A stretch of DNA of 64,000 bases from Trichormus variabilis 0441 (GTDB lineage Bacteria > Cyanobacteriota > Cyanobacteriia > Cyanobacteriales > Nostocaceae). The DNA lies in the NCBI RefSeq assembly GCF_009856605.1, contig NZ_CP047242.1, forward strand, positions 3,726,001 through 3,790,000. The letters are read 5' to 3'. Numbering within the stretch: position 1 is the stretch's first letter; each line of letters starts with the position of its first letter. The notes under the pieces were generated by a model. The model ran no database searches and had not been told where the DNA came from. It saw nothing but the letters and a program-made list of their open reading frames with translations. The position numbers and the translations under genes were made by a program. Below are positions 44,030 to 52,249 of this stretch, piece by piece.

Positions 44030-44212
44030 TTAGTCAATGGCTTTCTTTAATTCGTCCTTAATATTTTCTGTAGTATGAATCACCTGAGATTCAGCTTGTT
44101 TAGCTTTACCCTCTGCCTTATCTGCTGGGTTTCCGGTAACTTCGCCAATTACCTCTTGTAATTTACCTTCGATATTTTTAGCAGTTGCTTCAATTCTTTT
44201 TTCAGTACTCAT
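44030..44212 (-). CDS. CsbD family stress protein
   Basis: This 60-residue hydrophilic protein reads MSTEKRIEATAKNIEGKLQE, then VIGEVTGNPADKAEGKAKQAE. This matches the CsbD/YjbJ pattern of repeated (K)x(E)GK segments predicted to form helices. CsbD is under general-stress sigma control in Bacillus; its molecular role is unknown. AAGGAAGAT upstream is a good ribosome-binding site. An R3 element lies directly behind the stop. Confidence 0.9.
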   Translation of the reverse strand: MSTEKRIEATAKNIEGKLQEVIGEVTGNPADKAEGKAKQAESQVIHTTENIKDELKKAID

Positions 44213-44398
44213 ATCTTCCTTAAACTATTGAAAATACCAACATAAAGTAAGCTACCAGTAAAAAGCTTTTTATTTGTCTATCATAGGAAAGATAATATTT
44301 GCTTTTTTTATATACCTGGGATAGATGATTCAATAGAAGATATCATGAGATATTCTACAGCACTGAAAATATCAAAATTAAATAGGTAAATCTTAGGA

Positions 44399-45283
44399 GT
44401 GGCTAAAAGATATCAGAAAAATGGGTGGAAACGCGAGATAAATGATATTTTACGGGGTACTTGTGGAGGTTTTCTATTTGGTATACCTTTAATATATACG
44501 ATGGAAGTCTGGTGGATTGGCTCGCTAGCAAAACCAAGATTAATTATGATAGCGATCGCCTTGATGTTTATCGTAGTTTTCCTCCTCAATTATACTGAAG
44601 GTTTTCGCAAACGCAAAAATAACTGGCGAGTGGATGAAGCTGTCATAGATACTGTAGAAGCAATGGCGATTGGGTTTGTTTGTGCTGCTTTTATGTTGTG
44701 GTTATTGCAAGAAATCACGCCAGAAACTTCATTAAAAGAATCATTGGGTAAAATTGTTTTTGAAGGTGTACCTTTTACTTTGGGTGTAGCATTAGCTAAC
44801 CAGTTTCTTGGAGATAGCAACCAGAATAATTTACCATCCAGTGATCATCAAGAAAACGGACTCAGCAAGTATAAACAAAATGGTTTGTATGGAACTTTGG
44901 CTGATTTAGGTGCGACTCTCATCGGTGCAATTGTCATTGCTTTTAATATCGCGCCTACGGATGAAGTTCCCATGTTAGCAGCCGCTATTTCACCGCCGTG
45001 GCTACTCGCATTAATCGCTGCATCTTTAGTAATTTCCTATGCTATTGTCTTCCAAGCTGGTTTTTCCGACCAGAAAAAACGTAGACAACAAAAGGGTATT
45101 TTTCAACGTCCATTAAGTGAAACAACTATTTCTTATTTAGTATCTTTGTTAGCAAGTGCATTAATGTTGTTGTTTTTTCAAAAAGTAACATTTGCAGACC
45201 CTTGGAGAATGTGGCTAGAACATACTTTAGTTTTAGGTTTACCTGCAACAATTGGTGGTGCTGCTGGTAGGTTAGCAATATGA
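44399..45283 (+). CDS. TIGR02587-type integral membrane protein
   Basis: The protein has 294 residues. Seven or so hydrophobic segments, with GTCGGFLFGIPLIYTMEVWW at the N-terminus, AVIDTVEAMAIGFVCAAFML in the middle and ALVVLGLPATIGGAAGRL-like ending (LVLGLPATIGGAAGRLAI), match my memory of the TIGR02587 family of unknown function. The only usable start is GTG at 44399, but AGGAG at 44395-44399 overlaps it, so initiation is unusual; a weaker AGG lies 12 bases upstream. Its stop overlaps the next gene's ATG (ATGA), and that gene is the usual partner TIGR02588. Confidence 0.82.
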   Translation: MAKRYQKNGWKREINDILRGTCGGFLFGIPLIYTMEVWWIGSLAKPRLIMIAIALMFIVVFLLNYTEGFRKRKNNWRVDEAVIDTVEAMAIGFVCAAFMLWLLQEITPETSLKESLGKIVFEGVPFTLGVALANQFLGDSNQNNLPSSDHQENGLSKYKQNGLYGTLADLGATLIGAIVIAFNIAPTDEVPMLAAAISPPWLLALIAASLVISYAIVFQAGFSDQKKRRQQKGIFQRPLSETTISYLVSLLASALMLLFFQKVTFADPWRMWLEHTLVLGLPATIGGAAGRLAI

Positions 45284-45678
45284 TGGAAGCAGAACAAAAA
45301 TCAGCACGTTCTCTAGCTGAGTGGGTAACATTCGGTATTGCTTTGTTTATCCTCGGAATTATTATGAGCTTAGTAGCTTATCTTTGGCTACATGAGGAAA
45401 ATAAACCCCCCGTTTTATCTGTTACGAAAAAACAAGTAATGCGGGAAGTTAACGGACAATTTTACGTTCCATTCGAGATAGTAAATACTGGTGGCGAAAC
45501 TGCTGAATCAGTACAAATTATTGCTGAATTACAAATTACTGGTGAAGTTGTGGAAACAGGAGAACAACAAATTGACTTCTTATCTGACGGTGAGAAGGAG
45601 GAGGGTACATTTATCTTTAGCCAAAACCCCCGTCAAGGAAAACTAATTGTGCGTGTTGCTAGCTATAAGTTGCCATAA
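45280..45678 (+). CDS. TIGR02588-type membrane-anchored protein
   Basis: This 132-residue protein is translationally coupled to the preceding membrane protein by an ATGA overlap. One N-terminal helix (WVTFGIALFILGIIMSLVAYLW, ~residues 15-36) leads to an extracytoplasmic beta-rich domain (GQFYVPFEIVNTGGETAESV, VIAELQITGEV, GTFIFSQNP) resembling an Ig-like/DUF11 fold. It is always the partner of TIGR02587 proteins in the examples I recall, so the two probably form one complex. The function is unknown. A hairpin follows at 45694. Confidence 0.82.
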   Translation: MMEAEQKSARSLAEWVTFGIALFILGIIMSLVAYLWLHEENKPPVLSVTKKQVMREVNGQFYVPFEIVNTGGETAESVQIIAELQITGEVVETGEQQIDFLSDGEKEEGTFIFSQNPRQGKLIVRVASYKLP

Positions 45679-45693
45679 TTAAAAAGCAAAACA

Positions 45694-45721
45694 AAACCCT
45701 AACCACAAATGGTTAGGGTTT
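45694..45721 (+). terminator. hairpin ending the TIGR02587/02588 operon
   Basis: AAACCCTAACC (45694-45704) and GGTTAGGGTTT (45711-45721) form a perfect 11-bp stem over a 6-nt loop, 16 bp after the stop. It may serve both strands, because the tRNA-Pro gene faces it. Confidence 0.75.
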
Positions 45722-45763
45722 CAGTTAAATATTATATACGCCTTATAATCTAGGCTTTATCAA

Positions 45764-45837
45764 TCGGAGCGGCGGGATTCGAACCCACGACCTCCACTAC
45801 CCCAAAGTGGCGCGCTACCAAGCTGCGCTACGCCCCG
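45764..45837 (-). tRNA. tRNA-Pro(GGG)
   Basis: The 74-nt minus-strand sequence begins CGGGGCGTAGCGCAGCTTGG. The acceptor strands CGGGGCG/CGCTCCG pair with one G-U. The anticodon stem CCACT/AGTGG encloses TTGGGGT, giving anticodon GGG. The T-arm GTGGGTTCGAATCCCGC is intact. CCA is not encoded. Confidence 0.94.
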
Positions 45838-45887
45838 GTCAGAATTACTATATTACCGCAAACGCTTTGTGAAATCAAGGGGTAAGT

Positions 45888-46253
45888 TCAAAAAACTTTG
45901 AGCATTGCCGCAGCTTGCAACAGACTAGGCACAGCAGAGGCGTTCCATTTACCTTCTGCACAACGTCCTGTGTTGAGGATAAAGTGCAGACTGTATTCAT
46001 GAGGATAACCCTCTACCTCCATCCATAATAAATCGCTTTCGGCTTCACAGGCAATCTTCTCTTCATCCATCAACTCGGCGGTGAGTTGCTTCATGGTGTT
46101 GGCTAACTTGGCTAAGAGGCGACAAAAATCATCTAACTCAGCTTCGGTTAACTCGATTGCCCAATCGTCAGTACCGACTAAACCTCTATATTCCCTTGCG
46201 TCGGGGTTCCAGCCAATACGCCAGCCAGCACCGCTTTTAATGAGACGTTCCAT
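45888..46253 (-). CDS. DUF1818 family protein
   Basis: This 121-residue protein is small and soluble, with the conserved blocks GAGWRIGWNPDAREYRGLVG, DDWAIELTEAELDDFCRLL and SDLLWMEVEGYPHEYSLHFI. They match the cyanobacterial/plastid DUF1818 family as I recall it. Its function is unknown. It begins 18 bp after the stop of the preceding secreted-protein gene on the same strand, so they are probably cotranscribed. Confidence 0.82.
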   Translation of the reverse strand: MERLIKSGAGWRIGWNPDAREYRGLVGTDDWAIELTEAELDDFCRLLAKLANTMKQLTAELMDEEKIACEAESDLLWMEVEGYPHEYSLHFILNTGRCAEGKWNASAVPSLLQAAAMLKVF

Positions 46254-46271
46254 AACATTTTGATGAAGAGG

Positions 46272-46811
46272 TTATTTGAGGAGTTCAGCGCCTCCTGTTG
46301 GGGGTGGGGTTGGGGTGCGGGGAGTGCTGGGGCGTGGGGTTGGTTGAGTGGGGGTATTGGGGTTAAATATATTGGTTAATACTTGTACTAAGGCATTGCG
46401 CTGAGTGCGACTGAGGCGAGAAATAATCGCGCGATCGCCTTTTAAGGGATTCTGCCGCAATGTATCATTACCAGGATAGGTATTTTCGTACATAATTTCA
46501 TTCGCATCCAAGTAATCGGCCAGAGTTAATTTCCAATCTAGGCGATAATTGGGCGCACGTTCTTTGACATATATGTGATATCTAATGAGGCGAGATGCTA
46601 AGGTGTTATTTTCTGCAACTCTTCCCGATTCTTTACTGATATATTGGTTTTCTTTGGGAAAATCAGGCAATTGCTGATAAACTAGCTGCCAAACGTCACC
46701 AGGACTAATTCTTTGGGCTACCGCAGGTTGGATGCTGATTAAATTACCTGCACTAAAAATAATAACACCCGCTACCACGAAGGTACTTATCAACGCTGAG
46801 TTAAACTTCAC
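46272..46811 (-). CDS. hypothetical secreted protein with Pro-rich tail
   Basis: The protein has 179 residues. An N-terminal Sec signal peptide (NSALISTFVVAGVIIFSAGN) ends in QPAVAQR with a likely cleavage after AVA. The mature domain (~110 residues) is basic and contains PGDVWQLVYQQLPDFPKENQ, RVAENNTLASRLIRYHIYVK and LTLADYLDANEIMYENTYPG. It ends in a Pro/Thr-rich linker (TPRPSTPRTPTPPPTGG). The domain is common in cyanobacteria by my recollection but has no assigned role. It lies between rpoZ and the DUF1818 gene, all on the minus strand. Confidence 0.75.
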   Translation of the reverse strand: MKFNSALISTFVVAGVIIFSAGNLISIQPAVAQRISPGDVWQLVYQQLPDFPKENQYISKESGRVAENNTLASRLIRYHIYVKERAPNYRLDWKLTLADYLDANEIMYENTYPGNDTLRQNPLKGDRAIISRLSRTQRNALVQVLTNIFNPNTPTQPTPRPSTPRTPTPPPTGGAELLK

Positions 46812-46960
46812 AACTACAAACTGGAGGGTTGACTAAAGCGCAAGCTTGTTTTTGATATCACAGGCACCCTGAGAAGAAAGTGCAAAGCGATTGCTTATCA
46901 ACTCAGCACGGACTGAACGCCCCGCTATCGCTAATAGCACTCTCAACTCAGCAATATATT

Positions 46961-47197
46961 TTAAATTTCACCAATGATTTCTGGTTGTGTCAATTCATCA
47001 GACATTTCAATAATTGCCCTGAGTACTGGCTTCATCATGGAATCTTCAGCACTCTCAAATTCTTCATAACGCCGACGTTTAGCGCGATTTGCCACCTGAA
47101 CCGTAATGCGGTAGCGATTGGAAGCTGCACTAATTAAATCCTCAGCACGGTGCATAATCTGAGATTGGGTTGTCTCGAATTTAGAACGCTTGAGCAT
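46961..47197 (-). CDS. rpoZ: DNA-directed RNA polymerase omega subunit
   Basis: This 78-residue protein has the usual size for cyanobacterial omega. The conserved core is [20 protein letters not shown] (omega helix 1-2), followed by [17 protein letters not shown]. Omega helps beta-prime folding and core assembly; in cyanobacteria it influences sigma factor association. It is transcribed as the first of a minus-strand series with the secreted-protein and DUF1818 genes; the 149-bp gap makes cotranscription uncertain. Confidence 0.94.
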   Translation of the reverse strand: MLKRSKFETTQSQIMHRAEDLISAASNRYRITVQVANRAKRRRYEEFESAEDSMMKPVLRAIIEMSDELTQPEIIGEI

Positions 47198-47375
47198 AGT
47201 AATGGGTTCTTAGGGACTACCCTAGTTTAGCAGTAGTTATCATGACTAGGGACTCTTCAGGGGCAGGGAGGGGTAAGAACTGGTGAGTAATGACCTTTCT
47301 TGCGATAGAGGTTGATTGCTTTTGTCTGTTTATAAGTTGGTTGTAATTGTGAAGTCAATAAATTAACCAAATATT

Positions 47376-47795
47376 ATGGCTGACATTGTGGAAACTGCTG
47401 TCAAAACTGGAAAATTCAATAAGTTTGTGCAGGCGGCTGAAGCTGCACAAATCTTAGATACTCTCAATAGTCCTGGGATTTTTACTTTGTTTGCACCTAC
47501 TGATGAGGCTTTTGCAAAGTTACCACAGGGAACTTTAGAAGCATTGCTTAAAGATATACCCAAGTTAAAAAAGATTGTCACATATCACGTAGCTTTTGGT
47601 GATGTCCGGTCGGATGACTTGGTGCAAATTGCAGAAGCGGAAACCGTGGAAGGATCTGTTTTAGCAATTGAGTCTATCGACGGTAAATTTAAGGTGAATG
47701 GTGCTAATGTCCTGCAAACAGATATCCTGGCTGATAATGGTGTGATTCATGTTATCGACGCTGTTTTAATGCCGGCAATGGTAGCGGGGAAATAG
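47376..47795 (+). CDS. fasciclin (FAS1) domain protein
   Basis: This 139-residue protein is a single FAS1 domain with the H1 motif FTLFAPTDEAFAKLPQGTLE and the second conserved block NGVIHVIDAVLMP; YHV is present in IVTYHVAFGD. There is no signal peptide or anchor, so it is cytoplasmic unless exported by an unknown route. FAS1 proteins mediate adhesion; the soluble cyanobacterial ones have no clear role. It is a single gene, divergent from rpoZ. Confidence 0.92.
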   Translation: MADIVETAVKTGKFNKFVQAAEAAQILDTLNSPGIFTLFAPTDEAFAKLPQGTLEALLKDIPKLKKIVTYHVAFGDVRSDDLVQIAEAETVEGSVLAIESIDGKFKVNGANVLQTDILADNGVIHVIDAVLMPAMVAGK

Positions 47796-47924
47796 TTCCT
47801 CATAGCCTGCGGAAAGGATTTCTTCTGGGAATGGGGTTGGGTATTACCGAATAAGGCAAAAGTAAAAAGTTAAAAGGCAAAAGAAATAAAAAGAACATCT
47901 CTAAACTCATAGGGATTATCTCTT

Positions 47925-47989
47925 CCCAACCCCCAGTCCCTAATCCCTAATCCCTAATCCCCAATCCCCAGTCCCTAATCCCCTAAACC
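47925..47989. repeat. STRR heptamer tract overlapping the GH13 stop codon
   Basis: Units CCCAGTC, CCTAATC, CCTAATC, CCTAATC, CCCAATC, CCCAGTC and CCTAATC run in tandem. The GH13 TAG stop (complement of CTA, 47975-47977) and the codons for its last residues (LGLGD) lie inside the tract. A related run is at 31405-31443. Confidence 0.85.
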
Positions 47990-49441
47990 CAAAATGCAGC
48001 CACTACGTGGGGGGAGATTTAAGGAAAGTTGTTTTGTTTCTTCTGTATTGTGCCAGCTAAATTCTGCTTCGCCATACAGGATTTTATCTGGCTGAGTCTG
48101 CAAACTAGCAACATCTACATTAGCCTGGGCTGGTGCTGTACCTACATTTACAGCAATAATCAGTTCTTCCTTACCTAAAGTACGGGCAAATACATACAAT
48201 GCACCTTGCGCCCAAATAACTTGATACTCACCTGTGCGTAAGGCTGGGTAAGCGTGGCGTAAGGCTATTAATTGACGGTGAGTCTGGTAAATTTCTCTAT
48301 CCCAGTTGGCTTCTAAGGGAAAACCCCGGCGAGAATCGGGGTCTATACCTCCCGGTAAACCCACTTCATCACCGTAGTAGATACTCGGCGCACCAGGAAA
48401 GGTAAGTAGTAATAGGGTAGCTAATTCTATACTGGCTTGATCACCGCCAGCAATGGTCATTAGTCTGGCTGTATCGTGACTGGCTAATAAGTTGAGTTGG
48501 GTAAGTTGAATTTCCCAAGGATAAAGTTGCAGTACTTCCTGAATTTTGGTGGCGTATTCGGCGGCGAATAGGGGCGGATACGGTTGATAGTCGCGGCTTT
48601 GGACTTGTTCTAAGACTACGCGATCGCCTGCGGTAAAAGCAATGGTCGGCCCGGCAAATAAGTAATTCATCACGCCGTCGAATTGCGTCCCATCTAGCCA
48701 CTCACGGGAATCTCCCCACACTTCCCCCACAATATAAGCTTCGGGGTTAATGGCTTTAACGCGATCGCGGAATTCTTGCCAAAAGCCAGGAGTTTTAATT
48801 TCAAATGGTACATCCAATCGCCAGCCGTCGATGCCGAATTTAAGCCAATATTCGGCAATTTCCATAATATATTCCCGTACGTCTGGGTTATCGTGATTAA
48901 ATACGGGCAAGGCACGATTATCAGCCCAACCTACGTAATTTGCCGGTAACTCACCTGTATATGGTGCAAGAGGCCAGCCTTCTATTTTGAACCAATTTAC
49001 CCAAGGAGAATGGGGGCCATTTTCCAAAACGTCATGGAAAAAGAAAAATCCTCGACTGGAATGATTAAATACGCCATCGAGGACAACTTTAATATTGCGT
49101 TCGTGGGCCGCGTCTAGTAACTCCTTAAAAGCGGCATTCCCACCCAACATCGGGTCTACTTGATAATAGTCGTGGGTATGATAGCGGTGATTGCTGGCAG
49201 ACTGAAAGATGGGCGTAAAGTAGATGGCATCGATGCCCAAATCTTGAATATAGTCCAACTGCTCCATAATGCCCCATAAATCACCGCCTTTGTATCCTTG
49301 CAGTGTTGGCATTGCGTCCCAGTCTTCCCAACGCACATCACGCAACAGCCGCTTCCGGGACTGTTTACTTATAGCAAAACGGTCTGGAAAGATTTGGTAG
49401 AATACAGCGTTTTTCACCCAGTCTGGTGTTTGAATTTGCAT
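47975..49441 (-). CDS. alpha-amylase family (GH13) glycoside hydrolase
   Basis: The 488-residue catalytic domain begins at the N-terminus (WVKNAVFYQIFPDRFA) with no carbohydrate-binding domain or signal peptide, so it is cytosolic. Conserved regions: DGVFNHSS (I), GWRLDVPFEI (II, nucleophile Asp), VGEVWGDS (III, acid Glu) and LLASHDTAR (IV). The PDRF opening and GGDLWGIMEQLDYIQDLGID resemble neopullulanase/cyclomaltodextrinase-type enzymes, which hydrolyse maltodextrins from glycogen. It lies 4 kb from glgC. The end of the gene is made of heptamer repeats. Confidence 0.93.
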   Translation of the reverse strand: MQIQTPDWVKNAVFYQIFPDRFAISKQSRKRLLRDVRWEDWDAMPTLQGYKGGDLWGIMEQLDYIQDLGIDAIYFTPIFQSASNHRYHTHDYYQVDPMLGGNAAFKELLDAAHERNIKVVLDGVFNHSSRGFFFFHDVLENGPHSPWVNWFKIEGWPLAPYTGELPANYVGWADNRALPVFNHDNPDVREYIMEIAEYWLKFGIDGWRLDVPFEIKTPGFWQEFRDRVKAINPEAYIVGEVWGDSREWLDGTQFDGVMNYLFAGPTIAFTAGDRVVLEQVQSRDYQPYPPLFAAEYATKIQEVLQLYPWEIQLTQLNLLASHDTARLMTIAGGDQASIELATLLLLTFPGAPSIYYGDEVGLPGGIDPDSRRGFPLEANWDREIYQTHRQLIALRHAYPALRTGEYQVIWAQGALYVFARTLGKEELIIAVNVGTAPAQANVDVASLQTQPDKILYGEAEFSWHNTEETKQLSLNLPPRSGCILGLGD

Positions 49442-49946
49442 GAGTTCCCTTTTATGCCTTCAGGTGCGATCGTTACAAATAATTACCTATTTGTGATTCT
49501 TACTTATGATAGAAAATTTACATTTACCTATCAGTCATCAGTAGTTAATTTATATCAAGTTTGGGTAATTGGTAATTGGTAATTGTTTACTAGTTGTTAC
49601 CTATTGAAGTTTTCAAAAAATACAAATATATGTAGGGTGGGCATTGCCCACCGAAAACCGGATATGGTGGGCAATGCCCACCCTACAGATACTTACTCTT
49701 ATTCAATAATCAAATCTGATTCCCATATATAAATATTTCCAGTTTATTTTCTACTCTTTGAATTGATTTAATGATATTGCTAAAGGTAATAACCTAATTA
49801 GGAATTTATCAATTCAAAAATTAGTAATGAGTAAAACTTACTAAATTTCCTCCAATTACCAATTACTTACTACCAATTACCCCATCCAGAGTCGCATCAA
49901 TACCAGCACTAATTAATTTAAATACTCTTGTAAAATTGGTGTCAAA
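49442..49946. other. intergenic region with R2 palindrome
   Basis: Apart from the R2 element at 49631-49687, I see heptamer-like text (GGTAATTGGTAATTGGTAATT near 49565 and ATTACCAATTACT near 49855). It has no coding frame. The region separates the divergent GH13 and subtilase genes and must hold both promoters. Confidence 0.6.
49631..49687. repeat. palindromic repeat, family R2, copy 1
   Basis: TGTAGGGTGGGCATTGCCCA continues to CC at 49652 and is matched perfectly over 22 bp by 49666-49687, with a 13-nt loop. A second, slightly diverged copy is at 55434-55488. The outer TGTAGGGTG is shared with the inner arm of R3. Confidence 0.88.
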
Positions 49947-51683
49947 ATGCGACATGAAAAACTTGCGCCTGCATTGTTATTAGCCTATCAAGACCTTCAA
50001 AATGAAGGACAGACAGCTTTAATAAAGCATAGGCATTTTCTAGGTATAATTGCCCCTAAAACAGTTATCAAACCTACCAAAAGTATTATCTTTATCTACT
50101 GTGATGCTGACGCTGACTTAAGCCATTTGTCACAGTACGGGGTGGAAGTAAATCAAAATTCCGGCAGTGTTCGTACAGCTTTCTTACCCTTAGAAAATCT
50201 CGCCGCCATATCAGAAGAAGCCGCCATCCACAGAATTAAACCTTCACGTCAACTCAAGCTGCGGATGGATGTTGCACCCCAAGCCGTGCAATTGCCAGAT
50301 TTTCATGGCAAAACAGGATTGACTGGTAAAGGTGTCATCATCGGCATTATCGACACAGGAATCGATGCCAAACACCATGCTTTTACTGGCCGGATTTTGC
50401 GGATTTGGGATCAAACTCTACCAGGCCCAGGGGTAAATGAGGGTGGCTACGGTGCGGAATTTACAGAAACACAACTTACCATTTCTCAAGATACGGCAGG
50501 TCATGGTACTCATGTTGCTGGCATTGCGGCTGGTGCGGATGCTACCTATCGCGGCGTAGCACCAGAGGCCGAGTTAGTCATTGTCAAATCTGATTTACAA
50601 GATGCCCATATTGCCGATGGCATCCGTTATATTTTTCGGGTAGCTGGTGAGTTGGGAAGACCAGCCGTAGTTAACATTAGTTTAGGTAATCATAGTGATG
50701 CCCATGATGGCACTGATTCTCTATCACAAATTATTGATGCAGAATCAGGTTCAGGCAAAATTGTATGTTGCGCTGCGGGTAATGAAGGTAACTACAATAT
50801 TCACGGTCAAGCAAACATTCCCAGTGGACGCAACCGAGGAATGCGCTTTCATGTCCCCTTAAATCAAATTGGTATAGTTTGGTTAAATGCTTGGTATGCC
50901 AGTAGTGGCCAATTGGAAGTATCGGTACAGAGTCCCAACGGTTTTGTTAGTCCTTGGCAAAAAATTATCACTGACGGCAATCCTAGCCAAAGTTATAATT
51001 TACCTGATTCTCAGGTAGAAATTGTCACCCCAGGCCCAGACCCAGCCAATGGTGATTACAATGTCTTTGTACAGATTCGTGGTCAGGGTAAATCACCAGT
51101 ACAAGGCGGTGTGTGGCAATTGCGATCGCGCAACACTTCCTCATCTGATACTAGACTGGATGTGTGGACACTGGACGATACATCCTCAGTGTTTTTTACA
51201 GGTAAAAGTGTCAAGGATGCCTTAAAAATTGGTTCTCCAGGCTGCGCTAAAAGTGCGGTGACGGTTGCTGCTTACACCACCAAAGCCAAGTTTCAAGATA
51301 TAGATGGTCAGATTCAAGAAATGGGGCTTGATTTAAACACCATTGCGGATTTTAGTAGTGAAGGCCCTCTGCGGAACAATACCCAAAAACCAGATGTGGC
51401 TGCACCAGGGGCAATGATTGTATCTGCACTTTCTGGTTATGCTCATAGTGATGATCGCTCAATGACCATTAATCCCCAGTTTATCGCCATGTCTGGTACA
51501 AGTATGGCTGCACCGTTCATCACCGGCTTAATCGCCTTACTTCTGCAACGCAACCCTAGCCTAGACCCGGAGGCAATTAAAGACTTACTACGTCAAAGTA
51601 GTTCTATCCCTGGTAAACCTCCTGGTACATTTGACCCCAAATGGGGTTTTGGGCTGATTAATGCTGCAAAATTAATCGGCTGA
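49947..51683 (+). CDS. subtilisin-family (S8) serine protease, no signal peptide
   Basis: The protein has 578 residues. Residues ~1-108 are a prodomain-like region (IIFIYCDADADLSHLSQYGV, VRTAFLPLENLAAISEEAAI). The catalytic triad is D136 (IGIIDTGID), H186 (GHGTHVAG) and S519 (MSGTSMAAPF). Between the His and Ser blocks a ~100-residue beta-rich insert (RFHVPLNQIGIVWLNAWYAS onward) recalls the jelly-roll insertion of Csp-type subtilases. There is no signal sequence, so it is likely cytoplasmic or exported atypically. A small gene 26 bp downstream encodes a stand-alone relative of the prodomain. Confidence 0.92.
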   Translation: MRHEKLAPALLLAYQDLQNEGQTALIKHRHFLGIIAPKTVIKPTKSIIFIYCDADADLSHLSQYGVEVNQNSGSVRTAFLPLENLAAISEEAAIHRIKPSRQLKLRMDVAPQAVQLPDFHGKTGLTGKGVIIGIIDTGIDAKHHAFTGRILRIWDQTLPGPGVNEGGYGAEFTETQLTISQDTAGHGTHVAGIAAGADATYRGVAPEAELVIVKSDLQDAHIADGIRYIFRVAGELGRPAVVNISLGNHSDAHDGTDSLSQIIDAESGSGKIVCCAAGNEGNYNIHGQANIPSGRNRGMRFHVPLNQIGIVWLNAWYASSGQLEVSVQSPNGFVSPWQKIITDGNPSQSYNLPDSQVEIVTPGPDPANGDYNVFVQIRGQGKSPVQGGVWQLRSRNTSSSDTRLDVWTLDDTSSVFFTGKSVKDALKIGSPGCAKSAVTVAAYTTKAKFQDIDGQIQEMGLDLNTIADFSSEGPLRNNTQKPDVAAPGAMIVSALSGYAHSDDRSMTINPQFIAMSGTSMAAPFITGLIALLLQRNPSLDPEAIKDLLRQSSSIPGKPPGTFDPKWGFGLINAAKLIG

Positions 51684-51709
51684 GATTGAGGGTTTTTAGC
51701 CAAAAAGTC

Positions 51710-52039
51710 ATGATTATGGATTACCAAAAGTTAGATGCAGCCCTGACTATGGCGCTAAATGAATCGCCAGAAGGCAGTTTAGAGATATTTATCCATACAC
51801 ACACTCACTTAGATGCTGGGGCAACTGCTGTGTTAAAGAGTCTGGGAATTAATTGTGTCAAAGCTAACCAGGAAATATTTACAGCCACAGTATCACCTGA
51901 TCAGATTTCTCAGTTATCCGCCCAACCTTGGGTGAAATTCTTGAGGCAATCAGCTACACTGGACGTTATGCGATCGCCAAAATTAAGTTTACTCAGTAGT
52001 CACCACAACAGATTTTCAACCAAATTAAGGCGAGATTAA
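51710..52039 (+). CDS. stand-alone subtilase-prodomain-like protein (candidate protease inhibitor/chaperone)
   Basis: This 109-residue protein starts at ATG 51710 (or 51716), 26 bp after the protease stop; an upstream TTG is less likely. Read against residues 5-108 of the neighbouring protease it aligns block by block: KLDAALTMAL with KLAPALLLAY, LEIFIHT with IIFIYCD, LKSLGINCVKA with LSQYGVEVNQN, TATVSPDQISQLSA with TAFLPLENLAAISE, and VKFLRQSATLDVM with IHRIKPSRQLKLRMD. This fits the ferredoxin-like I9 fold. An inhibitor or folding-helper role is inferred; no protease domain is present. Confidence 0.72.
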   Translation: MIMDYQKLDAALTMALNESPEGSLEIFIHTHTHLDAGATAVLKSLGINCVKANQEIFTATVSPDQISQLSAQPWVKFLRQSATLDVMRSPKLSLLSSHHNRFSTKLRRD

Positions 52040-52249
52040 GAAATAGTGTAACTATTAACATATCTAATATTTTTAATTACCAGTGCAAATTAATACAGTA
52101 GAAATTGTTTTGTGATCAATGGCTACACGATACGTCACCAGTAAGGTTTTTTAAAATTCATTCAAGATAATCTTTGATCCCCCCTTACCAGCTGCCACAG
52201 ACAGTCCTAAACTGTAGGTGGGAGTTGAAAGGCAGTTGGGAGAAATCTT

